Positions 9,886 through 21,862 of a DNA stretch of 64,000 nucleotides are shown one piece after another. The stretch comes from Trichobilharzia szidati (Eukaryota; Platyhelminthes; Trematoda; Strigeidida; Schistosomatidae). Position 1 is the first letter of the stretch. Every line of letters begins with the position of its first letter. The stretch spans positions 19,080,354 to 19,144,353 of the forward strand of contig OX235272.1 in assembly GCA_944472155.2 (NCBI GenBank). Reading direction: 5' to 3'. Below the pieces are notes generated by a model. That model searched no databases. It was not told where the DNA came from and saw only the letters and a program-made list of their open reading frames with translations. Made by a program: the position numbers and the translations under genes.

Positions 9886-12480
9886 GTATTTCTGTGATTA
9901 GCTTGACTAATATGGTATCTAAAGTTCTAGGCTCAGTGATAACACGTAGACTAACTGGTGCTCGAGAGGCACAAAAACGAGAAAACCAGGCAGGTTTTAG
10001 GTCAGGAAGAGGGTTATTGATCATATCTTCACCCTCTGACAGATTCTAGAACATAGGCATTCCTACAGGCGTCCGACAATCATTATATTTCTTGACCTAA
10101 AGGCGGCATTCGATTCTGTCGACCGAGAGGTTCTCTGGCGATGCTTGGCTGTAAAGGGAATGCCGAGAAAATACATTGCACTGATTAAGGCACTCTACTC
10201 GTACTCATGCAGCCAGCCAGGTGAGAGCTTATGACGAGATGTTATCTGAAGTAGTGACAACTAGTGCTGTCCGTCAAGGATGTCCACTATCTCCATTTCT
10301 ATTCAATTTCATCATAGATGTATTAATGGAATTAACCCTAACTGCTGACTTCAGCGACTCAAGGATTGGCTTGTTACCACGGTATAATCTCGTTGACTTA
10401 GAATATGTAGATTATATAGTCCCTCCGCCTAGGTGAGGATGCTGACAAAGTTCAGAGTCTTCTGAACACCTTGAGTAGCAATCTTTATTTATTTATTTAT
10501 TTAAACGCATTAAAACTTGGTACAATATGGCACCAAGAAGGATGCGCCACACAATAATAATAAAACAACATAGATGAAAAAAAAGGAACGAAGGCAGGAA
10601 AAGAAAAAATATATATAAGTAGAGAACGAATAATGAACTTCATCTGGAAGGAAAACACTCATTCTTAACAGGTTCAAACAGTGTTCGTTAACTATCATCG
10701 GGAATAGAAGAAAGAAGGAAATCGCAACACATTCGCCATTGAATACGATTCTTGGCCATATCCGATAACGTTTCGAGCCATCGATTTGAGCTATCTCTCA
10801 GACCCCAACCAGGGAGTCGTGACACACCAACCGATGCTAATCTAGCACAAATATCCTTCATTCCACGACGCCACGTCATGGGCTGACCACCTCTCCGCCT
10901 TTTCCAACCCGTCCCAGGGCTAGCGAACAGAGACCTGTACGGAAGCCTCTGGGGTGACATTCGCAGCACATGTCCAAGCCACCGGAGCTGGTGTTTCCAG
11001 ATGACGACATTCAATGAATGGTGATCTCCACTGTGTTCAAACACACGCCGCCGAACCTCAGAATTACTCACGCGATGATGCCATCGAACGCAAGCAATCC
11101 TCCGGAGACAGCGGTGATCGAACACGCATAGTCGCCTCACATCCACAGCTCGGAGATGCCAGGTTTCACAGGCGTAGAGCAGCGCAGCCCGCACCGAAGC
11201 ATTGTATACCCGACCTTTGACAGCCAGGCTAACGTCGCGACGGCGCCAGAGGTGGCTCAAGTTGATGTATGCCACCCTAACCTTTATTATACGGTTGGAA
11301 ATCTCATCCGTCACCCCTCCGCCAGCACTCACGCAACTACCTAGGTACACAAACTTATCGACAACTTCAAGCGGTTCACCCGCAAGAGTGAGTGCAGGTA
11401 CAGGCTCCTGCCAATCTTGTAACAGTACTTTGCACTTAGACGGCGCAAAGCACATACCGAGTAGCAATCTGTGGATGTTTGGCATGCGATTCGCTCCCTC
11501 CAAATGTAAGATGATGCTACATGACTGGACTACATTGATTCCTAGCTTAGAAATAGGGAGTGAAGTGGTAGAGCACGTTGACCAACTCACTTATTTGGGA
11601 AGTTGCATCAGCCAGCCCCAACGGGTTGATGGCTGACGAAATCTCAGTACGAATACAGAGGGCTAGTTTCGCATATGCCAGTTTACGCCGTCTCTGGCTT
11701 AGTAGACGTGATATCCGACTATCGACCAAATGGTGGGTGTACTGCTCAACAGTCTGCTCCGTCCTCCTTTATGGCTGTGAGAACTGGCCATTGAGAGTGG
11801 AAGACATGAAAAGGCAGGCTAGCTGTCTTTGATCATAAGTGCCTGCGTTCTATCTCCCGTGTGAAGTGGTATAGTAGGGTGAGCAATATTGAGGTTAGGC
11901 GTCGAGTGCTAGGTAGGTAGGAGGGGAAATCAATAGATGAGGCTGTGAAGCTACATCGACTGAGATGGTTAGGACATATGTTACGAATGCCTAATCATCG
12001 CCTTCCTCGACAATGGACAATGTTAGCTAACATAGGGTCAGGTTGGAAAAGAGACAGTGGTGGTCAAACCAAAATATGGCTTCATCAGTCAGTGAAATCC
12101 ACAAAAGTTAGTTTAGGCCAGCCAGCCAGCCACGTAGGAAGATGTAGACTTCCTGACCGGTTGGGGTCCTCGGGACGGTGAAAACCAATGGCTGGAGACA
12201 ATCAGTGATATGGCTCAAAATCCTCGTTCTAAATGGCTGGCGCAGATGCATCCACTCCTTGTGACTTATAATACCCAATAAAACTATATTGTTCTTTGAT
12301 ATTTCTATTCTTTTTGCCTTATATCTCTGTTTACTGTCTCTATTTTGCGTTTCTTTTTACTTTCTTCTTCTCTTGCTTTGTGTGCTACATGGATGGGATG
12401 TGGTGACTTGAAGTGTTGCACATCAGTGCAAAGTTCTATGTTGAAACCAGTCATTCATCCAAGATCTTGAAAACAAGATA
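9886..12480 (+). mobile_element. RTE family-a copy, interrupted by RTE-b (unit A)
   Basis: The reverse transcriptase starts ISLTNMVSKVLGSVITRRL, then [28 protein letters not shown] (motif A), VRQGCPLSPFLFNF (motif B) and a decayed LEYVDY (motif C, normally YADD). After the insertion at 10485-11458 it resumes at GMRFAPSKCKMMLHDW, CISQ, LLYGCENWPLRVEDMKR and [20 protein letters not shown]. The 3' untranslated region runs to about 12480. It lacks the N-terminal endonuclease and has frameshifts. In copy B the same element has lost about 540 bp of the 3' half. Confidence 0.85.
10485..11458 (-). mobile_element. RTE family-b copy inserted in RTE-a (unit A only)
   Basis: The minus-strand ORF 11590-10688 covers nearly the whole insert: [99 protein letters not shown] and RWLETLSDMAKNRIQW. 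It is unbroken and looks young. Its tail is (TAAA)n, seen as TTTATTTATTTA at 10485. It is flanked by GAGTAGCAATCT at 10473-10484 and 11459-11470; the unfilled site in copy B is at 29284-29295. Confidence 0.9.
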
Positions 12481-12898
12481 GAGGTTGATTATTGTGAAAA
12501 AAGGTGTGGATATCTAAAGCACAAGGAACAAGATCCGAAGTTTCAACACTGATGTCAAGCCAGTGCTTGCTGTCACCGAAATCATCTTGAAGAGGCTGCT
12601 ATGGGTCTTCAACAACTGAGGTGTTCATTCAACATTTAAGACCAGATGGCTGATTGGAGAGCATAAGTTACAAGAAGTTCAGACGATGAACCAACTAAAG
12701 ACACAACAGATATGCAGAGTGAAACGGGGATTCATAAAATTGTATACCACTGACTGATTAAGATGAGTAGTTGTATACCACACACGAAGCAGTGACTTGA
12801 ATGGAACCTAAATGGCAAGTGACGAGTCAAGCATTATTCCGAGGTTGATATGGAGGAGAGAATGAAAGCTAGTAGGTAGTCAGCCAGTTGAAAGTGAT
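12481..12898. other. Non-coding core segment of the duplicated unit
   Basis: There is no gene here. The segment is shared with 29780-30180 in copy B, and its right end (from about 12838) with 62934-63000. It is interrupted at 12899 by an RTE2 copy and resumes at about 13886. Confidence 0.6.
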
Positions 12899-13885
12899 AG
12901 CTTCTGTCTTCTGATGTACTTTTCACTTGCATCCATGTTATTCCATACTGTTTCAATTCCTCTTCACATGATCTCCTTCATGTCACTCTTGCACTGACGT
13001 CCCACTAGCCGCTTCCCTTTCGGATTCAACTCGAGCTATGGCCTGACGCGCGATGTCACCCAGCGAGTGGCCTCCTCAGCGAGTGAGTGTCCAATCCATC
13101 TCCACTTTCTCCTGCATATTTGTTCGGCGATTGATTCGTTCTTGTTTTGTTTGTTCCCATAGTTTGTTTCTTGTTAGTTCTTGTTCTTTCCGGCTATCTG
13201 ATCTTCAGTATAGAGCCAGCGAAGACAGTTAGTTGTTGATAAAGGTCTGCAACAGGCTGTTCGAAATATTCTTTGTGACCCGCCAACTTTCTGATCCATC
13301 CGTATAGAAGAACTGACTGACTTGACGTTTGTATTGAAAATCCGAATTTTGTTGTTGATGCTGGTTGGGTTGAGTGACGAAGATTTCCAGATTGGTTTCA
13401 GGTTGATGAATGTGTTTCACGCCTTCCCGATTCTCGATTTGACATCCTCGTCCGTTTCACCTGCCTGTAGTTGAGACGATGCTCCCTAGATAAGTGAGTG
13501 AATGAAGTAACCTCTTTCAAATCCCTCCCGTTGATGGTGATTGGTGCTGGATGTTGCTGTTGGTTGGTTATTTTCATAACCTCCATCTTGTCCATGTTCA
13601 CCTGGAGTCCTGTCTTCTCTGGCTGCTTCTTCGACCAGTTTGTCGGTTTTCGCTTGTAATTCTTCGATTTTGTGTGACATCAAACATAAATCATCCACGC
13701 GCGAAATGCCGGTCTTCTAGGTTCTTCACGTCGGTCCAGGATATCCCTATCTTCTTGTTTCCCACTGTCTGACGCATAATCCAGTCCAGTCGACCACAAT
13801 TAGGAATATCATTGGTGATAATAAGCACCCTTGTCTGACTCCTGTGTTTACTCCAAAATACGCTTCGCTGAGTTTTCCCTTGGCT
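12899..13885 (-). mobile_element. RTE2-family fragment, unit A only
   Basis: Minus-strand pieces are [50 protein letters not shown], a GKARNTFINL-like stretch and the ALCS-type end further left. The copy is absent from the same place in B, where another RTE2 fragment in the opposite orientation sits about 70 bp away (30252-30664). Confidence 0.8.
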
Positions 13886-14238
13886 AAGAGGAATTAAAAT
13901 CAATAATCTAAAGATATGATCATATGTGCCATACCTTATTTAAAATTTTCAGTCTTACTTTGCCTTACTATAATCATACTATGAGAATGCATAACCGAGG
14001 AATTAGTCGCTATTTTGTTTTGATTAACTTGAAATCAATAATAATGTCACAAGTCTGACTGACAAAGTTTGATTGTGAAACGATGATGATTACGTGACTC
14101 ATGGTCGCTCAGTAATCAGGTTATTCAAGGAATGGCTTTTTTATTGCATATCTCCGCTAATTGTAGCTTCATAGTCCGTTGCTGCGGTGGTTTGATGGTA
14201 AGTTATATATAAACCGTATGCTTTTAAAATAAAGTTTA

Positions 14239-14697
14239 TTATTATTATTATTGTTCCCTTGGGTTCCTAGTGGAACATAGGGCTTCAACTGCACGTCTCC
14301 ACTTGCTTCTGTCTTCTGCTGTACTTTTCACCTGAATCCATGTTAGTCCATAATGTTTCAACTCCTCTTCACACGATCTTCTCCATGTAACACTTGGACG
14401 TCCCACTCGCCACTTCCCTTTCGGGTTCCACTCGAGCGTTGGCCTGACGCGCGATGTCACCCAGCGGCCTCCTCAGCCAGTGAGTGTCCAATCCATCTCA
14501 ACTTTCTCCTTCATATTTGTTGGGCGATTGTTTCTTGTTTTGTTTGTTCCCATAGTAACCTCGCTTAGATTACTAGCTTGCTAGTTTTCTAGCCGGTCCA
14601 AAGCCCGGATAAAGAGGGAGGGTTGGGGTGTGGTGCTAGCAACTCCACCCCCAAGGCTTAACCAAATTGCTACAGAAACTCCAACGCACAAATATAT
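14239..14697 (-). mobile_element. Chimeric RTE2/SINE insertion with 14-bp target duplication
   Basis: The left 325 bp is an RTE2 3' end on the minus strand ([27 protein letters not shown]) with an (AAT)n tail; the right 135 bp is SINE body (AACCTCGCTTAG, AGGGAGGGTTGGGGTG). The whole composite is flanked by TAAAATAAAGTTTA (14225-14238) and TAAAATGAAGTTTA (14698-14711). The third copy of the locus near 63622 shows the unoccupied site. One pair of repeats round two element types suggests a single insertion event. Confidence 0.8.
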
Positions 14698-14711
14698 TAA
14701 AATGAAGTTTA

Positions 14712-15239
14712 GCATTACAATTTTTCTTCTGGTGTACATATTATCGGTGACATGATATTTTTGAATTGTGTTACATTTGCTGCACTTTTATCGGAAAACG
14801 TTGCTTAGTACCGATATTTCCGCAAAGTAATGGACTGAAGGAGTCAGTAAGTTTCAAAGTTAAAGGTACATTATTGGATTTTCATGAAATCATACCGGTG
14901 TATTTAGGCCTATTTATTGAAATGCCCTAATATCCACAGGAAAAAGGTGGCACCACTTCGAAAAAGGAATATGCTATATAATCGCCCTCATTCAAGTGGT
15001 TATTTCTCGCACACAACCGGTTCAACATTTATTTTATTTTCTTGGTTATGACTATATGAGGGGTTAGTAGGCTTACTAATGGTAGTAGGGTGTCCTTTAA
15101 AATGCATCGAATCACTCAACTTTTGATTGCTAACGTGCACTACTGGTTGATTGATAATTTTTATAGTAACTCAGCTATATTACTTATTAATCCCATCAGT
15201 AGCTAAAATGGCAAACACATTAATGTGTTACGACTGATT
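14712..15239. other. Non-coding core segment of the duplicated unit
   Basis: No gene is visible. Bases 14712-14890 also match 63630-63830 near the right end of the window, and the whole is matched by 32177-32650 in copy B. Confidence 0.6.
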
Positions 15240-15565
15240 CCTTTAAACACATAGGTCAAGTCTCAGGCGTTTTATTGAGACAGCCTCAGCAAACTGGAGG
15301 TAACTTGGATTGTTTTGTCTGTTAATTAATTTGAACCCCCCCCAACGCGTCTACCCGTCCTGTGTCTTTCAGGTGTTTAGTAATTGACGGTTTAACACTA
15401 TTCGGTTCCTTTAATCGAAGGCTCTTTAGGGCATGTTCAGAGAATCCAAAAGAAGCCCTTCTAATCTGCTAATGTAACTGATCCCGCAGTTACCTGTGAA
15501 TTAATCTACACAGTTGGAGGTAATATATGAGGGGTGCTTGTCGACTTTTGTCCGTTCTAACTAGC
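15240..15565 (-). mobile_element. Penelope-like GIY-YIG fragment (group 1), unit A
   Basis: Degenerate minus-strand sequence of the same group as 2947-3348: a C.NSQ.TAG.SYI-like core, KEPNSVKPSITKHLKDTG and the AVSIKRLRLDLCV end can be followed with frame breaks. Its counterpart in copy B is 32655-32940. Confidence 0.65.
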
Positions 15566-15569
15566 AGGA

Positions 15570-17094
15570 TTTATGTAAACAGACTAGTTTTGCTGCAGCA
15601 TACTTCCTAGTCAGTGCTGTACCCCTTTGAAGTCAAGCTGAATAAAAATCAGTCTTTTGTTGACCGAAATTATAACCAGATTTCTACATTCTTTATCGCC
15701 GTATTTGCTGATGAAACTTTGTGGGTAGTAATCACTATTATTATTATCACTGTCTCAGTTAAAATAATATGAATAAACAGGAAGTTTAGATAAGAAAGGC
15801 GATGGGATGGTCATCACTAAAAATAATGTTTACCTGTTTATGATCGCCATAGCAGGTACAGGGGTTGGACGCATTTCTTTTGGATGCAAAGAGTGGGTTT
15901 GAGCTTTTGGATAGCTAACGCCTCAGCTGTGCCCAGATGTTTTGATTTCACTCCCTTTGATTGAATCTTAAATATGATTTTGAAGGACTTTTCGAAAGAC
16001 CCTGAATGTCCTGAGTTGACCAGGTGCTCTGTCACTGAACTGTACACACGTTTTTGGTCTCCTTTTACTAGCCAGGCTGGGTAGTGTTCGCGAGTGCGTT
16101 TTCCAAGTCGGCGTATGGTACGGCTGATGTACTCAGCTCCACAAGAGCAAGTAAACTGGTATATGCACGTTGAGGTGGCCCAATGCGACAGCTTGTCTTT
16201 CGCGTTCTGGCTGAACAGTTTCTTGCAGGAAAACATCATTCGTAGGCTTGCGGCGAAGTATGTTTTCCTCAGCGATTTGAGGAGGCGTTTACGAAGGATT
16301 TCTGCTTCAATATCACCTTTGAATTCTAGATTAAGCAGAAGTTTCTTTTTCGGGACAGATTGGACTTGTTCGGAAGTCTTAGTCTTAGATTTGAAATTCT
16401 TGTCTATGAACCTGGGCGGGAAACCGTTTTCCATCAGGGTTTTTCGGAGATTACGCAGTTCTTCTCCAATCACTTCTTTGCTGCATATCTTCCGAATCCA
16501 CGAGGAAAGAGAGTATATCAGGTTCCTCTTTCTGCTTAGGGGCACGAAGCTTTGAAAGTTGATGAATTGTCCATTCCATGCAGGCTTTTTGTATATGGAC
16601 CTTTTCAAAGAGATGTTGTCGTTTCTTGTCAGATGGACGTCGAGGAAGTGGTACATTCCCTCGGATTCAGTCACAAGCGTAAAGTCGATGTTTGGGTGGG
16701 CGTTGTTGAAGATGATGATGACTTCGTCGAAAAGAAAATTTTCTTCGCTGCAACTGTCTTCTTATTTTGGAAATAGTTAAAGTCCTCCCTCATACTTAAT
16801 AGCCTACTGTAGTGAAATAACTGAACCGTAACCCATTATAACCTCAATTTTCAGTCTGTTATACTCCTCCCCCCTTATCTACCTGAGAAACATTTGAACT
16901 TGTCTTATTTTTTATATGACTGATTCATTGTATTTTATTTATCAGTCACACATTTATCCCAATGTATTTCTGACACTTTATTGCAATCAGTTTTGCCTAG
17001 AATATGTCACCATGAAATGTCATCAGAACTTTCAACTGGTGAAATAGTAAACTCATAAAGGATAATCTATATTGCTCAGTCAGCTATAAATCTT
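15570..17094 (-). mobile_element. Penelope-like element (group 2) 3' half, unit A only
   Basis: ORF 16674-15838 (278 aa) on the minus strand reads from just past the polymerase active site into the endonuclease. FLDVHLTRNDNISLKRSIYK and AWNGQFINFQSFVPLSRKRN are the conserved PLE post-RT block, LLLNLEFKGDIEAEILRKRL follows, and CIYQFTCSCGAEYISRTIRR begins the GIY-YIG domain (YIG is YIS here). It ends AEALAIQKLKPTLCIQKKCV. It is the least damaged PLE ORF in the window. The right part (16800-17094) is PLE flank related to 24780-24910. Copy B has no equivalent. Confidence 0.85.
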
Positions 17095-18060
17095 ATCATA
17101 GGGGTATTCTCTGTCTGGATTCAACATAGAACTTGGCACCGAAGTGCAACAGTTCGAGTTGACACGTTCCAAATAGCACACAAAGGTAGACAAGACGATT
17201 AGTGAAGGGAATCAATAGAGTTTTGACAAGTATAAGAGTGAAACAGAATGAGTAATGGTAGAAAGGAATATGAAAGGTTAAAGAGACTGAATACATCTGC
17301 GTAAGCCATTGACAACGATTTTGAGCCATGTCACCTATTGTCTCCAGCCATTGATTCTTAGAGTCCCGAGGGCGGGCCCCAACCCGAAAGTCTGCATCTC
17401 CCTATCTGACTCAGTTTCATGGACTGATGCGACGTTTTTGTTTGGCCACCACTTCTTACTCTTTTCCAACCTGCACTTATATATCAGGTAGTAATGCCCG
17501 TCGGGGTGGGGGAGGCGATGGTTAGGGATGCGCAGCACGTGACCTAGCCATCTCAATCTATGTAACTTTATAGCCTCTTCGAGTGATTTTCCCTCTCTGC
17601 CCAACACTCTACGCCTAACGTCAACATTACTTACTTACCTTATTATACCACCTAACGTGAAAAAGAGATCATAGACATCTATGATCAAAAACAGTCAACG
17701 TTTTCATGTCTTCAACTCGTATTGACCATGTTTCAGAGCCATAGAGAAGGACGGAGCGAACTGCTGAATAGTAAACATGTCCCTTGGTTGATAGCCGGAT
17801 GTAACGCCTACTCCAGAGACGGTGTAAGTTAACGAAAGCAGCTCGAGCTTTTTGGATCCGTGTTGAAATTTCGTTGCCAATCAGTCCATTGGTGCTGATA
17901 CAACTTCCCAAATAGGTGAAGTGGTCAACATATTCTATCACTTCACTCCCTATCACTAAGCTAGGAGTTGACGTAGTCCAGTCATTCCTGTAGCAGCATC
18001 TTGCATTTTACAGGGGCGAATCGCATGCCAAACATACGAAGATTGTTGCTCAAGGTGTTG
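17095..18060 (-). mobile_element. RTE family-a 3' half, unit A
   Basis: From 18000 down the minus strand reads KMLLQE-like, [60 protein letters not shown] and [20 protein letters not shown], then the family 3' end ([15 protein letters not shown] region). The counterpart in B is 32941-33790. Confidence 0.85.
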
Positions 18061-18727
18061 CTTATTCTTTAACCTTGTCTAGCTGAAATTCTTCTGAGTA
18101 CTTGCTGACAATACATTTGGTAAATAAATGACTTTATAAGAAAGAATTCATTCAGTTACTTGTAAGAAACTTTTTCATGTACTATACTTAAAGGCGCACA
18201 CTTATTTTGTTAGAACTGATGAAGCTACCCAGACTGAATTAGATAAAGTAGAGTTCGAAGCATCAAATACTTAAACCAGTGGGCTATATTCCTACTAGGG
18301 TATGAGATATGTAAATATATTCACACGAATAGGATATTGGATAACCATGATAAGCGTCGCTGTGGTGATCCTCAAGTGGAATCCGAGTGAGAAGTAACGG
18401 ACTGTACGTCTGAGGGTAATTCAGAAAAGATGGTGTACGATGAAAGCTTGTGTGTAATCATGGAACCAGCCGAAAATGAAGCCAAATGGAGATATACTGC
18501 TGAACACATATGGTCCACTTGCAAGGAATAATAATTACCTAGGATGCGTACCTCCGTGGTGCGATGCGTTAGAGCCCATTCGGGGGATGCTAGGGGTTTT
18601 GACGCCACACATTGTCAACTTCAAAGTTGTTGACACATGACGCACAAAATTTACCCGACCCACACGCTCCCATCTACTCTATTGGACAACGTGCGTGTTT
18701 CCAACGAAAACACATTTTTTTTCTCCA
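18061..18727. other. Non-coding segment shared by both units
   Basis: No gene is seen. The segment is matched by 33791-34410 in copy B. It includes a tRNA-like stretch (TGGTGCGATGCGTTAGAGC near 18558; fuller at 34278 with GTTCGAGCCC) that may be another SINE head. Confidence 0.5.
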
Positions 18728-19545
18728 CCGGTAGTAGGATGCTCGCTAGCCACGCATGTGGTCTGGGTTCGATTCCTAGTCGAGACACTCCTAAACGTCG
18801 CTTAGGTCGGTCGGTTTTCGACATAGAACTTTGCACATATGTGCGGCAGTTCAAGTCGCCACACTCCCTCCTTGTAGCACACAGAGCAAGAGAAGAAAGT
18901 AGGAGAAATGCATAATATAGACAGTAAACAGAGGTGTGAGACAAAGGTATAGTAATAACGAAGAACAAAACAGTTTAATTGGAAATCATAAGTCACAAGG
19001 AGTGGATGCATCTGCGCCAGCCATTGAGAACGATTTTGAGCCATGTCACCAATTGTTTCCAACCATTGGTTTTTACCGTCTCGAGGACCCCAACCAGTCA
19101 GGAAGTCTACACCTTCCTACGTGGCTTAGACTAACTGTTGTGGATTTCATTGACTGGTGCCATGTTTTCGTTTGACCGCCGCTAGCTAGCTCTTTTCCAG
19201 CCTGACCCATCCTATATCAGCTAACATTGCCCATTGTCGAGGAAGGCGATGACTAGGCATACATAACACATGTCCTAACCATCTCAGTCGATGTAATTTC
19301 ACAGTCTCGTCGACTGATTTCCCCTCCTTACCTAGCACTCGACGATGCCTAACCTCAATATTGCTCACCTTATTGTACCACTTCACGAGGGAGATAGAAC
19401 GCGAACGTCACTTAACTGGTATTTGGCCGTGTAAAGAGGAAGGGTTGGGTGTAAGGCTTAAATTCCACCAGCATAAAAAAACACCACTGCTAGTGAAACT
19501 TCAAAGCTTAAAACTGAAGCCCTATTTTCCACTACATAGTCAATA
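18728..19545 (+). mobile_element. tRNA-headed SINE split by an RTE-a insertion
   Basis: The head (18728-18804) has box B GGTTCGATTCC and the body resumes at 19404 (CACTTAACTGG, AAGAGGAAGGGTTGGGTGTA, CACCACTGCTAGTGAAAC). The uninterrupted version is in copy B at 35745-35975. The split is due to the RTE-a insertion at 18805-19403. Confidence 0.75.
18805..19403 (-). mobile_element. RTE family-a insertion in the SINE, unit A only
   Basis: The minus strand encodes [40 protein letters not shown] and the [20 protein letters not shown] end, then the 3' region with ACCG-type tail at the left. AACGTCGCTTA (18794-18804) and AACGTCACTTA (19404-19414) are the 11-bp target duplication. Copy B keeps the empty SINE. 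Confidence 0.88.
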
Positions 19546-19599
19546 AATTGATCTTCCACCATTAGAAAGAATATTACCAATTATTATGTCAAAGTCACA

Positions 19600-20910
19600 C
19601 TGTCTTCATAGACAGATAGTTTGAACTCTTGTAAATCAATCAATCTTTATTATCTGTGATGACGGCCACGATCTCAATCAGTTACTGCAAATATTCAACA
19701 AATGCCATCCAGCCAGCCACAAAGTTCACACTCTTGAAATTGAAAACGAATCTAAAATCCCTTTTCTTGATGTTGAACTTACAAGGAGAGAGCTGACGGA
19801 ACTTTAAGAAGGTCCATCCATAGGAAACCCACATGGAACGGCCAACTGACAAGCTTCTACAGCTGGGTACCAATCAGTCGGAAAAGAAACCTAATTAGAT
19901 CTCTTGCCACTCGTGTCCGACGCATCTGCAGCTCTGATACCATGGAAGAAGAACTAAACTTCCTCAAAGAAACCTTCATACAAAACGGTTACCCATCAAG
20001 ATTCGTAGACAAAAACATCAAACAAAAAATCCAAAAGCAAGAAACAGCATCCGTGCCAAAAAAGATACTTTATATGAACCTCGACTTCAAAGGAGACCTA
20101 CTCAGTGACGTCCTTAGAAGGAGAATCTCCACCTCTTTAAGAAGAACTTTCTTTGCGACAACATTGAGAGTAGTGTTCTCTAGTCGACCACTGATCTGCA
20201 GAAGCCCAAAAGACAAGATCCCGCAGCTGACCACTTCTATGTGTATATATCAGTTCACCTGTTGCTGTGAAGCCAGGTACATCGGTCGTTCAACGCGCAT
20301 CCTGTCAAAAAGGGTCAAAGAACACTATCCAGTGTGGCTGCATAAGGAGTGCAATAATCGAACACCTCGTCAACACTGGTCATTCCATCTCAACAAACGC
20401 CTCCTGCTTCAAAGTAATCTACAAAGTGAAGAACAACCTTCCAAAGACAGTACGATTCCGTCTTCTTTGCATCGCAGAAGCCCTAGCCATTAAGCTAGAG
20501 GAACCAGAACTATGCATACAAAAGAAAATTATTCAACCACTTCTACTCCCATGGTAACAACTCCGTTGATTTGACTTAACTTTTGTTTGTATGCTTATTT
20601 TTCTAACTACTTAAAACCCTTGTGTAATTCCGTATATTTTGTTTCCATGTACACCGTGAGTACAACTCTTCTTTAACAATCGTTTGTGACAACTCATCAC
20701 TTTTGTTACTACTCTCTTACATCAACATCTAATTCATCTGAACTTACTAATTGTATTTTCGTTTGACAAATTTAATGTACACACACATACAAAACAACCA
20801 TATATATTTGCGATTGTACAGCTATGAAAATGAATTCGCCGAAAAGAGACTCTTCGCTGAACTACTTGTCTTCTGTCTATTAATGTTCGAATGGGAATTT
20901 TTCATGAATT
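19600..20910 (+). mobile_element. Penelope-like element (group 2), unit A
   Basis: Reading begins shortly after the polymerase motif (a CDDGHDLNQLLQIFNKCHPA-like stretch at 19655), continues KPTWNG, WVPISRKRNLIRSLA-like, then ORF 19942-20493 with MEEELNFLKETFIQNGYPSR, KKILYMNLDFKGDLLSDVLR and CIYQFTCCCEARYIGRSTRI. A frameshift near 20340 moves the end (HLVNTGHSISTN, AEALAIKLEEPELCIQKKII) to ORF 20267-20557. The 3' region to about 20910 has GCCGAAAAGAGACTCTTC. It predates the duplication (B: 36050-37385). Confidence 0.85.
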
Positions 20911-20959
20911 AAATCAATTATATAGAGAAGCTATGAAGTATTTTCTCAAGTCGTGACTA

Positions 20960-21300
20960 TTTTGTTCCCAAATTACTTTTTTATGAACACTGGTGGAAGA
21001 ACTTGGAAGAATACAGACGTTTGGCAAATTACAGGCGGACTGGTGGTCTACCTAGGGGAGCTGGAAAACACTGATTCCAAACATATGGTGCACACGGGCT
21101 CCAGAAAAAGTGGAGTATGGACCTGTCTTGGTCACTGTCAACCATGGGGACGCAACTCTAATGCCTTATGGATTAGAGTTAAAGTCAAAGGGTCGGTGGT
21201 GACCACCTGCTTCGATCTAAGTGTCCAGGCACTACCCCAGCCGCCGCTCAAACAATCAGATTTTGTGTGCAGCATCTCTTGTTGCCCATAATATATCAAG
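20960..21300 (+). repeat. Dispersed repeat of unknown type
   Basis: GAAGAACTTGGAAGAATACA, GAGTTAAAGTCAAAGGGTCG and a GC-rich inner part recur in altered form at 25810-26060, and in copy B at 37440-37750 and 43290-43530. The repeated order of blocks points to an interspersed family. I recognise no coding domain and cannot name it. Confidence 0.55.
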
Positions 21301-21635
21301 TTTTTGTTTTAACAAATAGGGTAAGCATGCCAAATGAACCATCATGTTTAGAAACGATTACATGTGTGTTAAAACAAACAAATCATTTTCTTGGACTGTT
21401 CACAAGCACTTTATTTCACAAATACAACCGGTTTCACATTTTGAACATTAGCAAGCCAAGGGCGTGTTGAATGCATTGTTATTGATTTAATTTCTGACAG
21501 CGTTAATCTACAAAAAATAAGTAAAATAAAACACGTGAGATTTTATAACCCAATAACCCAAAGATGGGCAGATTTGATACTTTAATCAAACAGTCTCATA
21601 TGAAAGAACATTTTTGAAAGTGTATCAGCGTATTT

Positions 21636-21862
21636 GCGTCGGTTGTTCAGTGGCGGGACACTCACTCGCCAACCATGCACGTAGGCAGGGGTTCGATTCC
21701 CAACCGACGCACTGTTTAACCTCGCTTAGCTGGCGATAAGACTGGTGAAGAGGGGAAGGTTGAGCGTGAGGCTAGCAAACCCACCCCGTGAGAAAATAGC
21801 ACCACTGCTACTGAAACATCAGGACTCAAAATTGAAGTCATATGTTCCCCTCGAAACACAAA
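21636..21862 (+). mobile_element. tRNA-Gly-like SINE, unit A
   Basis: The head is 75 nt (21636-21710): acceptor stem GCGTCGG pairs perfectly with CCGACGC, TGTTCAGTGGCGGG resembles box A of glycine tRNAs and GGTTCGATTCC (21690-21700) is box B. The body has CCTCGCTTAGCTGG, GGTTGAGCGTGAGGCTAGC and CACCACTGCTACTGAAAC, shared with the SINE pieces at 14562, 19404 and 35840. The copy in B is 38108-38335. Confidence 0.8.

Noticed and set aside
16094..16555. 153-residue plus-strand ORF
   Set aside because: It is the reverse of the group 2 Penelope frame 16674-15838, which has clear domain motifs.
21636..21710. A tRNA-Gly gene
   Set aside because: Acceptor stem and boxes A and B are present, but the anticodon arm is poor and a SINE body follows; the same head recurs at 38108 and in reverse at 5989.
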